DNA of 64,000 nucleotides from Stenogyne calaminthoides (GCA_037126765.1 JBBCBC010000017.1:21691916-21755915), one strand, 5' to 3'; shown: positions 1-12,639, numbered from the stretch's first letter. Program-made: numbers and translations. The notes: a model not told the origin generated them from the sequence alone.

Positions 1-3000
1 TTCAATTGACAAAGAAATAGTACTCACTTGCATTAAACCAGCTTGTGATTCTTGAGTGACAGTGGGAATGTCATCAGCTTGTACATATATTTCATCCTAA
101 AAATAAGATAAATTGAATATTAGCAACTAAAGCACTCTGTATAATCAGAAAAATAATGAATTACAAATTATGAATAAAACTCACATCAAGAGGAAACTCT
201 TCAGCAAACTTTTTCCATTTACATGTCCTTTCATTATGACTTTGTTGACCACAAAAGTTGCATTTCACTTTGAATGGTTGTCTAGGCAGCACCTATTTTC
301 CTTTTTTCTTCCTTCTTCCTCTTCCACTAGATGGTTCTTCATTTAGTCTTTTTCTTCTTGCTCTTGCTGGCCTACCTTTTTTTCTCTTGCCAAAATGTGG
401 TGGGAGAGGTGGTATGTACCCAGTCTTCTCCCACATGTCAACTCCAACCATTAGTTTCATAGCTGACATATACACTCTGTTGTAGGTCTCAATGGTATAA
501 CATTCTGCAACACTCTTCAGGGTTTATCATCTTAACAGCAATTGCTTTTATTGCAAGCCTACATGGCACTCCTGTAAGATCCCACACTCTACATCTGCAA
601 TTTTTTCCATCTACATCCACTGAAAACTTCCCTCAAGCAAAACAATCAATCTCATACAACACAGAGCTTGACTTGATTGTTGTAGACTCAACAACTTTTG
701 CCATCCTCCTAGTCAATTTTTTCTTGATGGTTGGACAAATTAGAAAGCTATCCCACATCCTCTCACACTTATCTATGTTCTCTTGCAACTTTTTCATTAA
801 GCTCTGTCTTATCCACTCCAACATTGTGATGATTGGCTTCTTTCTAGCTTCCAGTAGTGCCCCATTCCATGACTCACATATGTTGTTTAGTTGTAGGTCA
901 CACTTGGGAAATGGTTCAAAGTGTGACTTAGACCAAGCTCTTGCAGATATTTTTTGTAACCACTTTAAACATTTATGATCAAGCAGTCATATTTTCTCCA
1001 TTCCTTGTGCAAACTGAGGTACTGTGGTAGCTCTAGCACATTTCCACAATGCATTTTTAAAGTAGTGCCCCTGAAACCAGCTTGTTTCATATTTCCATGC
1101 ATGTGATTCACACAAAATCTGTTTTCACAACCTAGCATCACTGTCTCAAATGCAGCTAGCAAACCTTTTTGTCTATCAGACACGAAGGTCCAAGGTTTTC
1201 TTCCACAATGTTAAGATCTTCTTTCAACAATCCCAAAAACCATGTCTAGTTTTCTGTGTTTTCAGTAGTCACAACTGCATAGGCAATTGGATAGATCTGG
1301 TTATTTGGATCAACACCAACAGCTGTTAATAACACTCCACCATACAAGCCTTTCAGAAAGGTCTCATCCACACCAACAAAAGGTCTAAACCCAGACAGAA
1401 ACTCCTGTTTCACTGCTTGGAAGCACACATATAGCTTACTGAATCTGTTTTTGCCATCAGGTCCTTGATCAACACAAATTTTAATAGTTGACTTTGGATT
1501 CCTAGCCTTAAGAGCATTTGCATAATCCCAAAGCAAGTCATATTGCTTCTCAAAGCTACCTTCAATTAGTGACTTAGCCTTATTCTTAGCTCTATATGCT
1601 TAGTGCCTTGAGACATGAACTTGAGTTTCTCTTGAAACAGTGTTTCTAAAGCCATCTACATCCTTCTTGGGATCTAACTTAAAGTCTTCAATATATCTCT
1701 TTGACATCCAAGTGGAGTTCAAACTTCTCACATGGAAAGCAACTGGACAAGTGTGTTGATTTTGTAACTTCCTGATCTGGAAAGACTCTTCATCCTTAAC
1801 CTTCAGAGCATTTATAAACCAATCACAGTCTAAACACCTGGCATAAATTCTCCTTGTGCATTTTTTATTATTTTGACATTCCTTTTGTGAACACCATGAG
1901 ACTTCACTGCATCCTTAAACAACTGTTTACCACTGAAATTTTTCCCAATAAAGAAGTCAGGGTTGAATACAGTAGAGCTTTTAAAGTAATTATTCAACCC
2001 CTTTTCAAAATTTTCATCATTAGAACCCAAATCACTTGAAAAATCCTCATCTTCACTACCCTCCAATTTCATCAAGAGAAGACTTTTTGTTTATTTTCAT
2101 TTTTTATTCTTCATTTTTTTCTTCAACCTTCCAACCTCCTTATCAATATTCTTCTCAAATAATGCATCATCCAAGTCACTAAATCCATCATCAAATCCCA
2201 TCACAAATTCACTATCCTCAAAATCTGCCTCCCCCTCATCCCCCCACTCCATGTTCTGCCCCCCCCTACTTCTAACCCCATATTCTGCCTCCTCCCACTC
2301 ATAATTACCTAACTCATCAATAATGACATCATCAGGCTCATCAATAAGCTTTCTTTTTCTCTTATTAGTGAGTTTTACTTTCCCCTAACATCATCAGCAA
2401 CCTTCCCTTTATCAGTGAGATTCCTTTTTCCCCTAACATCATCAACAACCTTCCCCTTATCAGTGAGATTCTCTTTCCTAGATCTAACATCATCAGCAGC
2501 CTCCCATTTCCCAGACTCCTCATCCTCTATCACAACATATATATGAACCTCAAGTGCCTTAGTATCAAGACTTAAATACAATTCACATCCTAGATAAACT
2601 GGACTTAGTTGATCAAGTGAATTAATCCTGTAATACTTTTTTTTCGGCCTACTTAGCCCTAATTGTGCAGCTAACCCATCAAGTAGTTCAATTGAAAGCT
2701 CTTTGACATTAACATTGTCAAATGTGCTTATTGTGCCCCCTTCATATTTAATGTTTTCAACCTCCCCAGTTACTGTTCCCCCGTGATGCATGTGAAAGGT
2801 GTAAAAAACCTGCTTTCCACCTATAAAAGACAAATAAGGCAAGATATTAAATACAAATGACCACATCAATTGAATACAATAGTAAGCATTTAACAATGGT
2901 GGACCAAATTCAAATTTTTTTCCATAAAGCAAACCCATATGTTCCCCACTACCCTAACAAGGAAATAAAATATAACAAGCATCCAAAACACCATAAAGTA

Positions 3001-3659
3001 TTATCCCTTTTTGTACAAACATGTGAACCTTAAGAGATAAATTTTCTCATCTTCCTATTTATTCACCCAACTCCCTATTAATGTTCCCCTTTGCTATATA
3101 TTCGCCAAACCCCCTATTGAAACCACATTGTAATCATAAAACCCTAAAATTGTAACGTTTTGGAAAACCCCTATGTATAACTTTTTGTGGAAAAAACCCT
3201 AAGTCGTCGAAACTTACGATGTGGAGGAGGGTCTGCAACTTTCTCTTTCCCTCGTCGCAACATTTTCTTGGCGATTTCCCCAACTTCAGACGGAAAAATG
3301 ATTGCGATTTTTTGGAATTTTCTAGATACGGTTTTTGCGGGCTTAATCGTATGGGTTATGTGGGGTTTGTGTGGTTCATCATGATTTCAGAGTCAATTTG
3401 AGTGTGGATCGAAGAGGATGTTGTGATTTTGGTTTGGAATCTCGAGTGAGAAGGATTTGTGTTTTGATAGAGTGAAGAGAGAATGAAAACCGATTTCTGA
3501 TTTTGAAATCCGAGATTTTGGAGAGTTAATGGGCGTGTGTGGTGCACGCGTGTAAAACTGTTAGTTTTAGACGGAAAATTCGTATGGTACCATTATTGTC
3601 GAAAAAATGACCATTTTCATGGGGGTATATTCTCATGGGACCACTATTGCAATTAGCCC
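1..3659 (-). mobile_element. MuDR-type Mutator element (MULE), truncated by the window edge
   Basis: The minus strand carries MuDR-type transposase fragments from about 2.94 kb down to the window edge. Read on the minus strand, the element appears to start at 3659 with GGGCTAATTGCAATAGTGG. MULE inverted repeats often open with a GGG-plus-AATTGCAA-like motif (family knowledge). The 9 bases outside it (3660-3668, gtgcgaaaa) would be the target duplication, but the other end lies before base 1, so neither terminal repeat nor duplication can be confirmed. The segment 2940-3640 is leader or promoter sequence with short ORFs of no recognisable content. Confidence 0.75.
190..2938 (-). pseudogene. 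MuDR-family transposase, broken
   Basis: This is a DDE transposase remnant. In order on the minus strand it shows: a PB1-like N-terminal domain (2375-2938, containing FHMHHGG and a FDNVNV-like stretch); three imperfect copies of a roughly 16-residue unit containing LTDKGKV (2370-2505); an acidic linker and the MuDR N-terminal domain (1590-2075); the MULE catalytic core (1246-1536, with VGVDETFLKGLYGG holding the first catalytic Asp); a damaged middle part (633-1240); a SWIM-type zinc finger near 500-620 whose expected final His reads as Leu; a basic tail (293-475); and a CCHC knuckle of spacing C-x2-C-x4-H-x4-C at about 216-270. Parts lie in different frames with in-frame stops, for example after TTENTEN at 1246, so it is not translatable. 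The family assignment is firm; exon boundaries are not resolved. Confidence 0.85.
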
Positions 3660-4220
3660 GTGCGAAAAGGTTTTGGAAAAGCGCCACGGATTTTGGATGA
3701 TTCACGGCTGTTATTTTAAAAATCGCAATTAAAAGTTCAAATACATCATCAATATCCCATTCTTGATGATTTTTTTTTGGGACTATTTGAGAACCATGTC
3801 TAAGTCATCTGAGGTTTCACATCCTCAATGATAATATTGGTTCATTGGAACACGTATAAGAATAAATGCAAACAATCAAATATAATATTCAAACAAGTGT
3901 ATTGACATACATTAGTATTAAATTAATAATAATATTAAATCAAACTGAATACCATCGATTATTATGTTCTTACGAAAGATTGTCTCTAAGATACTAACAC
4001 TAATAAATAATAGATGATACTTGCAACAAAACTCCTACAACACAAAGGAAAGTCTACTTAAACTAGTAATATCCACTTACCAACACATCTGATAAGTAAA
4101 ACAACACCGTTCAGCTAACAAAAGAAACACTGCTAAAAATAAAAGAAACGCTACTTCAACGACTTTAGCTATCTTCTTCAAGTCCTAAATTCTGAAAGAA
4201 AATTCCCCACTAACATCAGT

Positions 4221-5021
4221 TTATTTGGGCATAAAATTATGTAGCTCACCCACTTCAGCCAAACTGAATTGAGTATCCATCAGCTTCTCTTCGAAAAGTT
4301 GCATAATAGTTGCTTCAAGGTGTTCGCTGGACATACTGAATCTCAAATCGAAGTGTTCTATCAAATCTCGAGCAAACCTCAACAATGAAGTCTTCACCTC
4401 ATGAGCACTTCCCTTCTAAGCATATGACCTTTTCTTGAAACAACTGTGGATACTCTGAAACCTCGGGTCAGCAAAGCCCGAAATCCAATTATCCTTACGA
4501 GTCATGCCCTTCATCATAAGCTCATAAGTTGGCCATTTTCCTTGACACCTTATTGTCTCCCCACACTTAGTTATGAAGCAGATTACTTCTTGGTGAGGAA
4601 TGACTGACAAATGATATGCCAGCATCTTTCCATCTCCCGATGCCATATAGAGAAGCTTTTCAGTCAAAGAACGCGTGTTTAAATTAAAAAATTTCCCACC
4701 AAGTAATTTGTTATTGCAGTCAACAAATTCCAAAAATCTTTCTTTTTGCTATGATGATAAAGCTGGGGGAAAGGAACATACTCAATGCCACCAAATATCA
4801 CTGTCTTTCCCTCCATCCAAAAAATTTCTACTTTAATATCTTTCATCGTAAATTTCAATGAATGAACATAATCAACAAACTGAAACATCTGTTGCAGAAT
4901 TTTCCTAATGTTAGAATGCAAAAACCGTACCTTGATCCCATCAAATCGGTAGCTTTGGGCGACGTCGATGTAAGGTAAATTGAAGTTTATGATCATTGAA
5001 TTCTCATCCTTCCCCTTCCAC
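4221..5021 (-). pseudogene. Unidentified minus-strand gene remnant (possible kinase-like fold)
   Basis: Three open stretches form one decayed gene. 4679-4996 encodes 105 residues from an ATG at 4994-4996, and its frame stays open a further ~50 bases upstream. A frameshift near 4680-4730 leads into 4416-4733. That frame meets one TAG stop at 4416-4418 and then runs on in frame for 64 more codons to TAA at 4221-4223, ending in ELHNFMPK. I do not recognise the family with confidence. The segment LRKIL-like, then VDYVHSLKFTMKDIKVEIF, then KTVIFGGIEY loosely follows the order of a protein-kinase catalytic loop and DFG region, but the HRD and DFG residues are missing. A degenerate kinase-like protein is therefore only a guess. 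It could instead be an unannotated spliced plant gene. Confidence 0.4.
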
Positions 5022-5149
5022 CCATTGATATAAGATCTCAGTGGTGAAGAGTAACTGCTTCAACTCAATGCCTTCTCGAGTATTCCCTGAGCCCTAGCTC
5101 GTCAATCCGCCGGTGGGAGATCTAACGAACTATTTAACCTTTTAAGGAA

Positions 5150-6239
5150 GAATTTATTTCTAAAATTTCACACTTTATCGACATTTCAAGAATATATGAT
5201 ATTTTTATCGACGCTGATATTTTTTCAAAAAATCAGTGATTTGGGACTGAAAAACCAGCTCCTATTTATACTTAGAAAGGGGGACGAAATCTTGATGAAA
5301 ATATGGAGGATATGAGAAGATTTTATTCTTCAAGAGATAATCTTCAAATACATATGTATCTTCTTTACATATATTTTTCCTTTTATATATATCTTTTCCA
5401 TAAAATTTATTTCTCCAATATCTTGCAACAAATTAATCCTTATCTTTTATTCACCTTAGTTAATGGATTTTTATTGGGCTACTCAAGGGCTTTTGAGATA
5501 ATTAAGATTTGACCTCCCAATGGATCTAGAAACCAATATCGATCCACAATATTATTCTAGTCCATTAATACTAATTCATTCTACTATAAAATTAATGTTT
5601 CACTATTCATCCTAACCCATATTATGAAATATGACTCCAGTTATTATTTCTCGTGTTTAAGATTCAATGTCCATTAATTAATTTAAGCTACTGAATGCTT
5701 AATTAGGGGGTGTTTTAAAACCCTTGTATATAGTGAAAAACACTTAGAATTTAAAAAAGTAGAGTATTGGGACTTTGAAAAAAAAAACACTTCTCATCTA
5801 AAAATAAAGAGTGCAAACAGACACTTAATTAATATATTTTGTTCTTTGGAGTAAAGACAACTCAACATTATTATCATACCGAATATTAATAACTGTACAT
5901 GTTTGATATGGTAAACCTTTTGAGCTCACCAAGGGGACATAATCAACTTGATATTCCAAGACACAATTTCCTGTATTAATTTTGGGAATCTGTCTTATAA
6001 TTAATAATATTGCCCAAAATACAAAGTATTGAATCCTATGGATTCTTTACCCATAATAAATCAAAGAAATATAAATTAATTACATACAACCCCATTTAAG
6101 TGACATAAATTAAGAAATTAACAACCACTAAGATCTAATTCTTTTTTCCAAGTCAGTCTAGAAGAATTATCTCGTTATAGGTCATATTCAACACATCATA
6201 ATGCACTAGTGTAATCTCTTGGTCAAGACAAACTAATTG
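5150..6239 (-). repeat. Truncated LTR of the copia B family, minus strand
   Basis: The reverse complement aligns by eye with the internal part of the LTRs at 54118-55945 and 60090-61398. Shared blocks include AGAGATTACACTAGTGCAT, TAATATGGGTTA and AAGATCCATTGG, in the same order, ending at a TATAAATAGG box (5261-5270) that matches the LTR's own TATA box at about 55551. The first roughly 290 bp of the LTR are missing at the 6239 side, and similarity fades below about 5200. It is older than the other two copies (many substitutions and gaps). Confidence 0.75.
5261..5270 (-). promoter_or_regulatory. TATA box in the old LTR, facing the gene remnant
   Basis: TATAAATAGG on the minus strand. It is the LTR's own core-promoter motif and sits about 250 bp upstream of the minus-strand gene remnant at 4221-5021. 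Whether it ever drove that gene is inference. Confidence 0.5.
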
Positions 6240-6690
6240 TGTAACACCCCAAAATCATTTTATAGAGTTTTATGATAATGAGAATTTATTTGTTAACAAA
6301 GATAAATTATATCCTAATTCCTTGTTAATTAGAGAAATTATAATTGTAGCTGTGGATAACCAATACGACATTCATCAAATTTCTATAATTCGTAGCTTAT
6401 TATAATTTATATGACAACCTAGTCTACTTGATCCACTCTCTTTATAAAAGGTCCAAAAGTTCAGCTCTTTCATCTTTTAAAAGAAAATCATGTATCCTCA
6501 TTACTATATACGTGTGTTCTCAAACATATTTTTTTATTTCAAAATATATAAAGAAATCAATTTCTATGAGGGTATTATCCTCATTCCTCACCGCCTTCCT
6601 CTGTTTCTTTTATTCCAATCCCATGAGTCATTAATTCTTATCCGTTCACCTTTCTTCTATAACAAGAATACATGGGCAACTGCTCTTCGA
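6240..6690 (+). repeat. LTR-like fragment beginning TGTAACACCCC
   Basis: Similarity to the copia B LTR stops abruptly at 6239 and a new sequence begins TGTAACACCCCAAAATC. This resembles the start of the solo LTR at 31642 (TGTCACGCCCCAATTTTC). A TATA box (TTTATAAAAGG, about 6440-6450) lies some 200 bp in, as expected for a U3 region. No matching right end or target duplication was found, so it is probably truncated. Confidence 0.45.
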
Positions 6691-6818
6691 TCAAAATGTA
6701 GGTTATGGTTTTAACCTATAGGTTATGTATTTAACACTGTAGGTTATGTATTTAACATTGTAGGTTATGTTTTTAACCTATAGGTTATGCATTTAACATT
6801 GTAGGTTATGTAGCACCG
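6690..6818. repeat. TAGGTTATG minisatellite
   Basis: About six imperfect copies of a roughly 21-bp unit, TAGGTTATGTATTTAACATTG, just outside the LTR-like repeat. Degenerate copies of the same unit flank the partner repeat at 11530-11680. Confidence 0.8.
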
Positions 6819-7767
6819 GAAATGACTGAAAATAATAAATAATGACAAAATAAACAAAACGAAAATCGAGTCTCGTGCGTAGCACGATTTTCTTAAAACA
6901 ATTATGTCCTTCACTCTCGGTGCTAGTGAATCGTAGGACACTTGTCTCCCAGGATAAAACGATTACAAAGCAACGATAATATCACTTTATCTTGCTCACG
7001 TCGAACTGAGAAATGCTCGATTGATCACCGGAATAAGAACGAATTCAGAGTGCAAAAGCGAATGTAGTATCGAAGTAGTAAATGTTGGATCTGTATTTCT
7101 CTCCAAACCGTGAGAATTGCTTTGTGTTTCAAGTTTTTGTTTTTCGCTTTCAGTGTATCTTTCAACACCACAGAATTGTGCTACTTATAGCAACGATTTC
7201 AGGAGCCTTACCATAATGGCCTGAAACAAACCGACCAGCCATGAATTGTGGTTTTTAAGTTTCAACCGTTTCGTAACCTACCTGAGTATTACTCAGGTTT
7301 GACCTTGTATGTGAAACTATCACATTTTATTCAGCCTTAGAAACGTGCACAAACAAAACCGTTACTCAGGTTTTATTAGGAGAACGTTACACATTTTTAA
7401 ATTCAAAATTTAAATTAAAAAGTACACAAAATCGAGGCAAAATTTCGCTTGCACGTCTGCCACCGAGCTGGTGCGATATTCGTGTATGCAGGTCGCACTC
7501 GCACACAAGTTCGGGTTTCGAAGGTCAAATCCGATCAGGATTTGCACCCCCCCACGCACCCACGTAGAAGGTGGAGGAAAGTGAACCCACAATACTTTAC
7601 AAGCAACAAGTGGGTAGCTCTTTATATACCCACTTCCTCTTTTCTCATTTTCCAATGTGGGATAGAAAACTCTTTGTTTTCCCTTTCCCACTTTCTCATT
7701 TATTGGTTACAACACTTATTGAGAATATAATTTCTCATTCACCCAAAAATGGCTCCATTTTCCAACA
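6819..7767 (-). repeat. 3' LTR of copia element 1
   Basis: On the plus strand it runs from TGTAGCACCGG to TTTTCCAACA, so on the coding strand it has canonical TGTTGG...CTACA ends. The right end is well placed because a purine-rich tract abuts it. The left end is less certain: homology with the 11.5-12.3 kb partner continues about 130 bp further into the TAGGTTATG minisatellite. A TATATAAAG box lies at 7621-7628 on the minus strand. Confidence 0.65.
7621..7628 (-). promoter_or_regulatory. LTR TATA box
   Basis: GTATATAAAGAG on the minus strand, about 140 bp inside the LTR start, where a copia U3 core promoter is expected. Confidence 0.55.
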
Positions 7768-7785
7768 ATCCCCCACATGAATGGA
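7768..7785 (-). other. Polypurine tract of copia element 1
   Basis: The coding strand reads TCATGTGGGGGAT immediately before the LTR start TGTTGG. This is the plus-strand primer position of an LTR retrotransposon. Confidence 0.75.
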
Positions 7786-8336
7786 AATTAACACAGATAC
7801 CAAAAGGTTGTTTGGTGATATAAATCATTGTTAGAAACTTGCATAGGACATGTAGGTATCAACCTTTGAACCTTCCCTTGTGGAAGTGTACTTACTTTAC
7901 TAGTCAGATAGTAGACGCGATGTCTTTGAACTATCAACTGTTTTACGTAAACAATGGTATACTCCACTCAAGTTCTTCCTAACACTTCTCAGTTCTCATG
8001 GTTATGTTCGTTTCGGCCATGTACGTCCGCCTGGTTCTGCAAGAGTTTTTAGGAATATGCCTTACACTATTCCCTTCGAAGCGGCCCCACTTCTCTCTCT
8101 TACATAGGTGATTATTTTAAGAGTATTTCACGAACTCTTCTCAAATCATTAATAGCTTATGCTGATCCTCACTACACACATCACTGTAGCATCTCTTAGG
8201 CAATGGAATTTCCTAGGGTTTTAATTTTAATAATTTATCCCCCACGGGACAGTGATTTACGAGTTAGACAATTAGGTTGTCCTCTTGAACCTAGTTCTTG
8301 GGATCTCCAGTCATATAAGTAAGGTTTTCCTTCGTC

Positions 8337-11300
8337 TCAACTCGTTTTCTCTAAGGCTTTTAGTCCCATTCCTCTAGATGACGATAAAACTAACTCTCGA
8401 TTTAACCCTTTGGTTAACAGATCCGCTATGTTATCCTTAGATCTTACATAGTCTATTGAGATAACCCCAGTTGAGAGTAGTTGTCTAATGGTATTATGTC
8501 TACGACGAATGTGTCTAGACTTACCATTGTACAAATTACTTTGTGTTCTTCCAATTGCAGATTAACTATCACAATGAATGCATATTGGGGGCACAAGTTT
8601 CGTCCACTTTGGAATATCTTCTAAAAAATTCCTAAGTCACTCGGCTTCTTCACCACACTTGTCAAGAGCTATAAACTCTGACTCCATGGTACACCTTGCA
8701 ATAACCGTTTGCTTAGAAGATTTCCAAGATATGGCTGCACCTCCAAGAGTGAAGACATATCCACTCGTTGACTTAGAATCCTTCATATCAGATATCCAGT
8801 TTGCATCATTGTAACCTTCAATAACAGCTGAATATTTCATATAGTGCAGTCCATATTCACTAGTATGCCTCAAATATCTAAGTACTCTCACAATAGCTTT
8901 CCAGTGAGCATCACCTGGATTGCTAGTGTATCTACTTAGCTTGTTCACGACATAGGCTATGTCTGGTCTTGTACAACTTGTTAAGTACATCAGACTACCT
9001 ATTACTCTTGAGTACTCCACTTGACTCACACCTTCACCTCTATTTTTGGTTAAGGTGTTGACTAGGATCTATAGGAGTTCTAACAAAACCCGAATCGTTT
9101 TTGCTAAACTTCTCTAAAATCTTGTCAACATAATGAGTATGACTCAAGATAATTCCTTCTGATGTTTTATGAATCTTAATTCCAAGTATAACATCAGCAA
9201 GTCCCATATCCTTCATGTCAAATTTCGAATTCAACATGTCCTTTGTGGATTTCACCATTTTATCATTGCTACCAACGATAAGTATGTCATCTACATAAAG
9301 ACACATGATAACGTAACCATCTTCGGTGTCCTTTATGTAAACAAATTTATCACACTCATTTATTCGAAATCCATATTCTATCATGGCATTATCGAATTTT
9401 ACTTGCCACTGTTTTGGTGCTTGTTTCAAGCCATATAGTGACTTTACCAATATATAAACTTTATTTTCTTGCCCGGGAGTAGAAAATCCTTCAGGTTGTT
9501 CCATGTAAATTTCCTCAACTAAATCACCATTTAGAAAGGCGGTTTTTACATCCATTTGATGTATTTCAAGATTTCTCAAAGCAACAACAACTACTATTAA
9601 TCTTATCGACTTAATTCTCGTCACGGGAGAGTACGTATCAAAATAGTCAAGACCTTTTTCTTGTCTATAAACTTTTATTACAAGTCTCGCCTTGTATTTA
9701 TCTATGGTCCCATCAGCTTTCATTTTCCTTTTGAAAATCCACTTATAACCTAGTAGTTTACTTCCTGGAGGAAGATCCACTAATTCCCAAGTATGATTTT
9801 GCAAAATGGAATCAATCTCACTTTGAATAGCCTCCTTCCATTGAGGGCCTTCAGATGAGTTTACAGCTTCCTTGAAGCTTTGAGGTTCACTCTCGAGGAT
9901 GTAGGTTAGAAAATCTGAACCAAACAATTTTTCCACCCTACATCTCTTACTTCTTCTTAGTTCAACCTCAACATTTTCAATCACTTCCTCAAGTGTTGAA
10001 TTTGCATGCCTCTTTGAGGTACTAGCTTCATTACTAGCCTCTTTGCATGCTTTGCATGGAAACACGTGTTCAAAGAACGTAGCATTTCTCGATTCCATAA
10101 TTGTGTTTTTGTGTATGTCTTCAATTTGAGACTCATACACAAGAAACCTATATGCACTACTATTATGTGCATAACCAATGAATACACAATCAACCGTTTT
10201 TGGACCTATTTTCACCTTCTTAGGTGGTGGAATAACCACTTTAGCAAGACACCCCCACACTTTTTAATATTTGTAGGATGGTGCTCGACCATGCCATAGT
10301 TCATATGGACTTTTATCAACTTTCTTACGAGGCACCTTATTTAAAAGGTAATTGGCAGTTAACACTGCTTCTCCCCACATATTCTGAGGTACCCCAGGAT
10401 CTAACAACATTACATTCATCATTTCCTTCAATGTTCGATTTTTCCGTTCCGCAACACCATTTTGTTGAGGTGAATAAGGTGCAGTAGTTTCATGTTTAAT
10501 TCCATGTTGTGCACAAAATTCAGCAAATGGAAATTCATACTCACCCCCTCTATCACTTCTCGACGTTTTAATCTTTCGATTAAGTTTATTTTCAACTTCA
10601 TTTTTGTAAAGAACGAACTTATCAAAAGCTTCGTCTTTACTCTTTAGAAGATACATAAAACAATATTTTATGCTATCATCTACAAACGTGATAAAATATT
10701 TATTTCCACCACGTGTTTGCACGGTTTTTAAATCACACACATCCGTGTGAATTAGGTCAAGTGGTTCACTATTTCTTTCAATAGTTTGGAGAGATGACCG
10801 AGTCATTTTCGCTTCCACACAAATCTCACACTTATGATTTGTATCAATTTGGAGTGTTGGAATGCTATATATATTCATTAGTTTTCTTAATGAATTAAAA
10901 TTAACATGTCCTAAACGACCATGCCAAGTAATAGACGACTCGAACAAATAAACAGAAGTATAAGCATTCTTATTCATGGTTTTTCTTGATAGTCATTACA
11001 TTGAGCTTAAAGAGTCATTCACACTCATAGCCCTTCCCAACAAACACTCCATTTTTGGATAAAATAACTTTATCCGGCCCTATTACAATGCGAAAACCCG
11101 GACACTAAATTCTTACGAATTTCCGGCATGTACAACACATTGTTAAGAGTCAATTCCTTTTCGGAAGTAAATTTTAGCACAACCTTCCCTTTGCCTTTAA
11201 CATTGGAGGTGGCTGAATTTCCCATGAAGAGCTTCTCTTCATCAACATTTTCATCAAGTGAGCTAAACAACTCCTTAGATGAACAAATGTGTCGGGTAGC

Positions 11301-11486
11301 ACCCGAATCAATCCACCATTCACGTGGATTCGAAACAACCATGTTCACCTCGGACACCATAGCCGAGAAATGTTGCCCATCCATCATGTTGGCTTCATTC
11401 TTTTTCTGCCTTTTGCATTCAACCAATTTGTGACCGATTTTTTCGGCTTTTTTGGCTTTTTTTTGCATGGATGAAGATTTTTGCAC
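8337..11486 (-). pseudogene. Copia element 1 gag-pol polyprotein, broken
   Basis: Minus strand, 5' to 3'. 11070-11486: end of gag with a degraded zinc knuckle (KIGHKLVEC) and the protease (WWIDSGATRHIC, active-site DSG). 10264-10977: GAG-pre-integrase (WHGRLGHVN) and integrase core (HTDVC, SDRGGEY, PQQNGVAERKN). 9040-10260: integrase tail and RVT_2 reverse transcriptase with YVDDILIVGS. 8637-9029 and 8337-8534: RNase H region ending TKGLNRELV. Visible lesions are: a frameshift and stop between protease and integrase (about 11000-11090); a TAA at 10264-10266 with the frame continuing beyond it; a one-base deletion near 9035; a TGA at 8637-8639 where Trp is expected after EEAE; and a TAA near 8563. 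N-terminal gag is missing. The protein cannot be made. Confidence 0.9.
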
Positions 11487-11524
11487 GAAAGAGAGTTAAT
11501 CAAATGGATGGAGATGAATAATTA

Positions 11525-12325
11525 TTTTAAACAAGGTTATGTTTTTTAACGATATGTTATGTATTTAACAATTAGGTTATGTAGGAAATGATTTAATAAA
11601 AAGTATAATTATTTTAACGATTTCTTTAAAAGGTTATGTTTTTAACGTATATGTTATGTATTTAACAATGTAGGTTATGTAGCACCGGAAATGATTGAAA
11701 ATAATAAATAATGACGAAATAAACAAAACGAAAATTGAGTCTCGTTGTGGGAAATGGAAGCACTCCACGATTTCCTTAAAAACAATTATGCTGATTTCAC
11801 TGTTGGAAATTAAATAAATAGAATAGGACACTTGTCTTTTTAGAGGACGGAATTCTCTCACCAGGATAAAACGATTACAAAGCAACGATAATAACACTTT
11901 ATCTTGCTCACGTCGAACTGAGAAATGCTCGATTGATCACCATAATAATAATGAATTCAGAGTGCAAAAGTGAATGTAGTATCGAAGTAGCAAATGTTGG
12001 AAACGGTATCTGTATTTCTCTCCAAACCGTGAGAATTGCTTTGTGTTTCAAGTTTTTATTTTTCGTTTTCAGTGTATCTTTCAACACAACAGAATTGTGC
12101 TACTTATAGCAACGATTTCAGGAGCCTTGCCATAATGGCCTGAAACAAAACCGACCAGCCATGAATTGTGGTTTTTAAGATTCAACTGTTTCGTAACCTA
12201 CCTGAGTTTTATTCAGCCTTAGAAACGTGCACAAACAAAATTGTTACTCAGATTTTATTAGGAGAACGTTACACATTTTTAAATTCAAAATTTAAATTAA
12301 AAAGTGCACAAAATCGAGGCAAAAG
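11525..12325 (-). repeat. 5' LTR remnant of copia element 1
   Basis: Direct repeat of 6690-7442 with scattered substitutions and small insertions. Shared landmarks include TAGCACCGGAAATGA, ATCTTGCTCACGTCGAACTG and GGAGAACGTTACACATTTTT. Similarity ends at AAAATCGAGGCAAAA in both copies. Beyond it the left copy continues as LTR whereas this one enters AT-rich DNA, so the outer part (U3 in coding orientation) is lost. Confidence 0.65.
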
Positions 12326-12560
12326 TTCAAAAATATTTTTTTTTCTGAAAATAATTTTTTTTCCTGAAAATAATTTTTTTTAAATATTTTAGAAAATAAT
12401 TATTTTCTGAAAAAATATATATTTTTTTAAAAAATTCCTTAATTTTATTTTTGAAAATAATTTTTTTCTGAAAATATTTTTTTTTTCGAAAATAATTTTT
12501 TTAAATAATTTTTTTTCTGGAAATATTTTTTTCCTGAAATAAATTTTTTATTTCGAAAAT
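12326..12560. repeat. AT-rich tandem repeat, CTGAAAATAATTTTTTTT type
   Basis: Repeated imperfect units of CTGAAAATAATTTTTTTT and variants directly follow the truncated LTR. No coding potential. Confidence 0.7.
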
Positions 12561-12639
12561 AATATTATTTTGCAGAAAACCGGACGGATTGGGTTGAATT
12601 TTGGCAGGGATGTGTTGAAATAGGGTAGAACTTATATAA

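Larger units (their letters stand above)
6690..12325 (-). mobile_element. Decayed Ty1/copia element 1
   Basis: The coding order on the minus strand is gag end, protease, integrase, reverse transcriptase, RNase H, which defines Ty1/copia. It is flanked by a direct repeat of about 750 bp (6690-7442 and 11530-12325). The 3' side keeps a polypurine tract and a complete-looking LTR end. On the 5' side the primer site, most of gag and the outer 320 bp of the LTR are absent. All ORFs carry lesions. No target duplication was identified. Confidence 0.8.

Noticed and set aside
258..978. Plus-strand ORFs opposite the MuDR transposase
   Set aside because: The minus strand encodes recognisable transposase motifs across the same interval.
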